Below are positions 63,906-64,000 of a stretch of DNA of 64,000 nucleotides, one piece after another. The position numbers and the translations under genes are program-made. The stretch is taken from contig CM060847.1 in assembly GCA_030737835.1 (NCBI GenBank), positions 21,664,433-21,728,432 on the forward strand, read 5' to 3'. How positions within the stretch are numbered: position 1 is the stretch's first letter; the number at the start of each line of letters is the position of its first letter. Source of the stretch: Acorus gramineus. Its lineage: Eukaryota; Streptophyta; Magnoliopsida; Acorales; Acoraceae. Under the pieces are notes generated by a model. That model had not been told where the DNA came from, did not search any database, and saw only the letters and a list, made by a program, of their open reading frames with translations.

Positions 63906-64000
63906 ATTATTTTAAAAAAATAAATAAATAAAAGAAAAGGAATTAGTCAAATTTAATTAAATCAAATCAAATCAAATAAATAAATAAATGAAAAAAAGTA

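Overview
This window is nuclear DNA of a flowering plant. It has long AT-rich introns with GT/AG borders, plant-type retrotransposons, Mutator-like and hAT transposons and many MITEs. The sequence alone does not fix the species. The only conventional host genes are a tandem family of 12-oxophytodienoate reductases of the cytosolic OPR1/OPR2 type. These are flavin-dependent Old Yellow Enzyme relatives, and all lie on the + strand.

Layout of the OPR cluster: (0) 521-780, only the last codons and 3' UTR of a copy whose upstream part was cut off by an LTR retrotransposon ending at 520. (A) 2237-8720, five exons, 367 codons, open throughout. (B) 9693-20630, a pseudogene that lost its TATA box, start codon and most of exon 1 and has a stop in exon 2 and a frameshift in exon 4. 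(C) 27635-47772, a pseudogene with a mutated start, frameshifts and a truncated exon 5, whose first intron has been swollen to about 15 kb by nested transposons. (D) 49973-50029, an isolated exon 1. (E) 51787-58544, five exons, 360 codons, open, with two G-boxes just above its TATA box. A and E are the two plausible working genes. Long shared flanks (20.85-22.1 kb with 48.24-49.25 kb; 27.43-29.1 kb with 49.79-51.0 kb) show that the array grew by repeated tandem duplication.

Mobile DNA: a Ty1/copia element with 126-bp LTRs and a CATAG target duplication lies at 22399-27044; its pol is broken by frameshifts and a stop, and it lacks the capsid part of gag. A Mutator-like element of about 12 kb (about 29950-42140) sits in intron 1 of copy C. 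It carries a FAR1-type transposase on the - strand and a ULP1-protease-like gene on the + strand, both decayed. A 3098-bp solo LTR (33707-36804, CTAGA duplication) is inserted inside it. Intron 1 of copy B holds two hAT-type elements, a captured 5' gene fragment and a four-unit tandem array of about 575 bp per unit. Intron 4 of copy C holds a 1647-bp hAT-type element, and intron 1 of copy E holds a large foldback.

The most unusual structure is a set of at least six short arrays inside the Mutator-like element. Each is built of units spaced exactly 20 bp around a GTATAC core, and their orientation reverses between the left and right gene of the element. From 58.5 kb to the end I see no credible gene, only MITE-like sequence and remnants.
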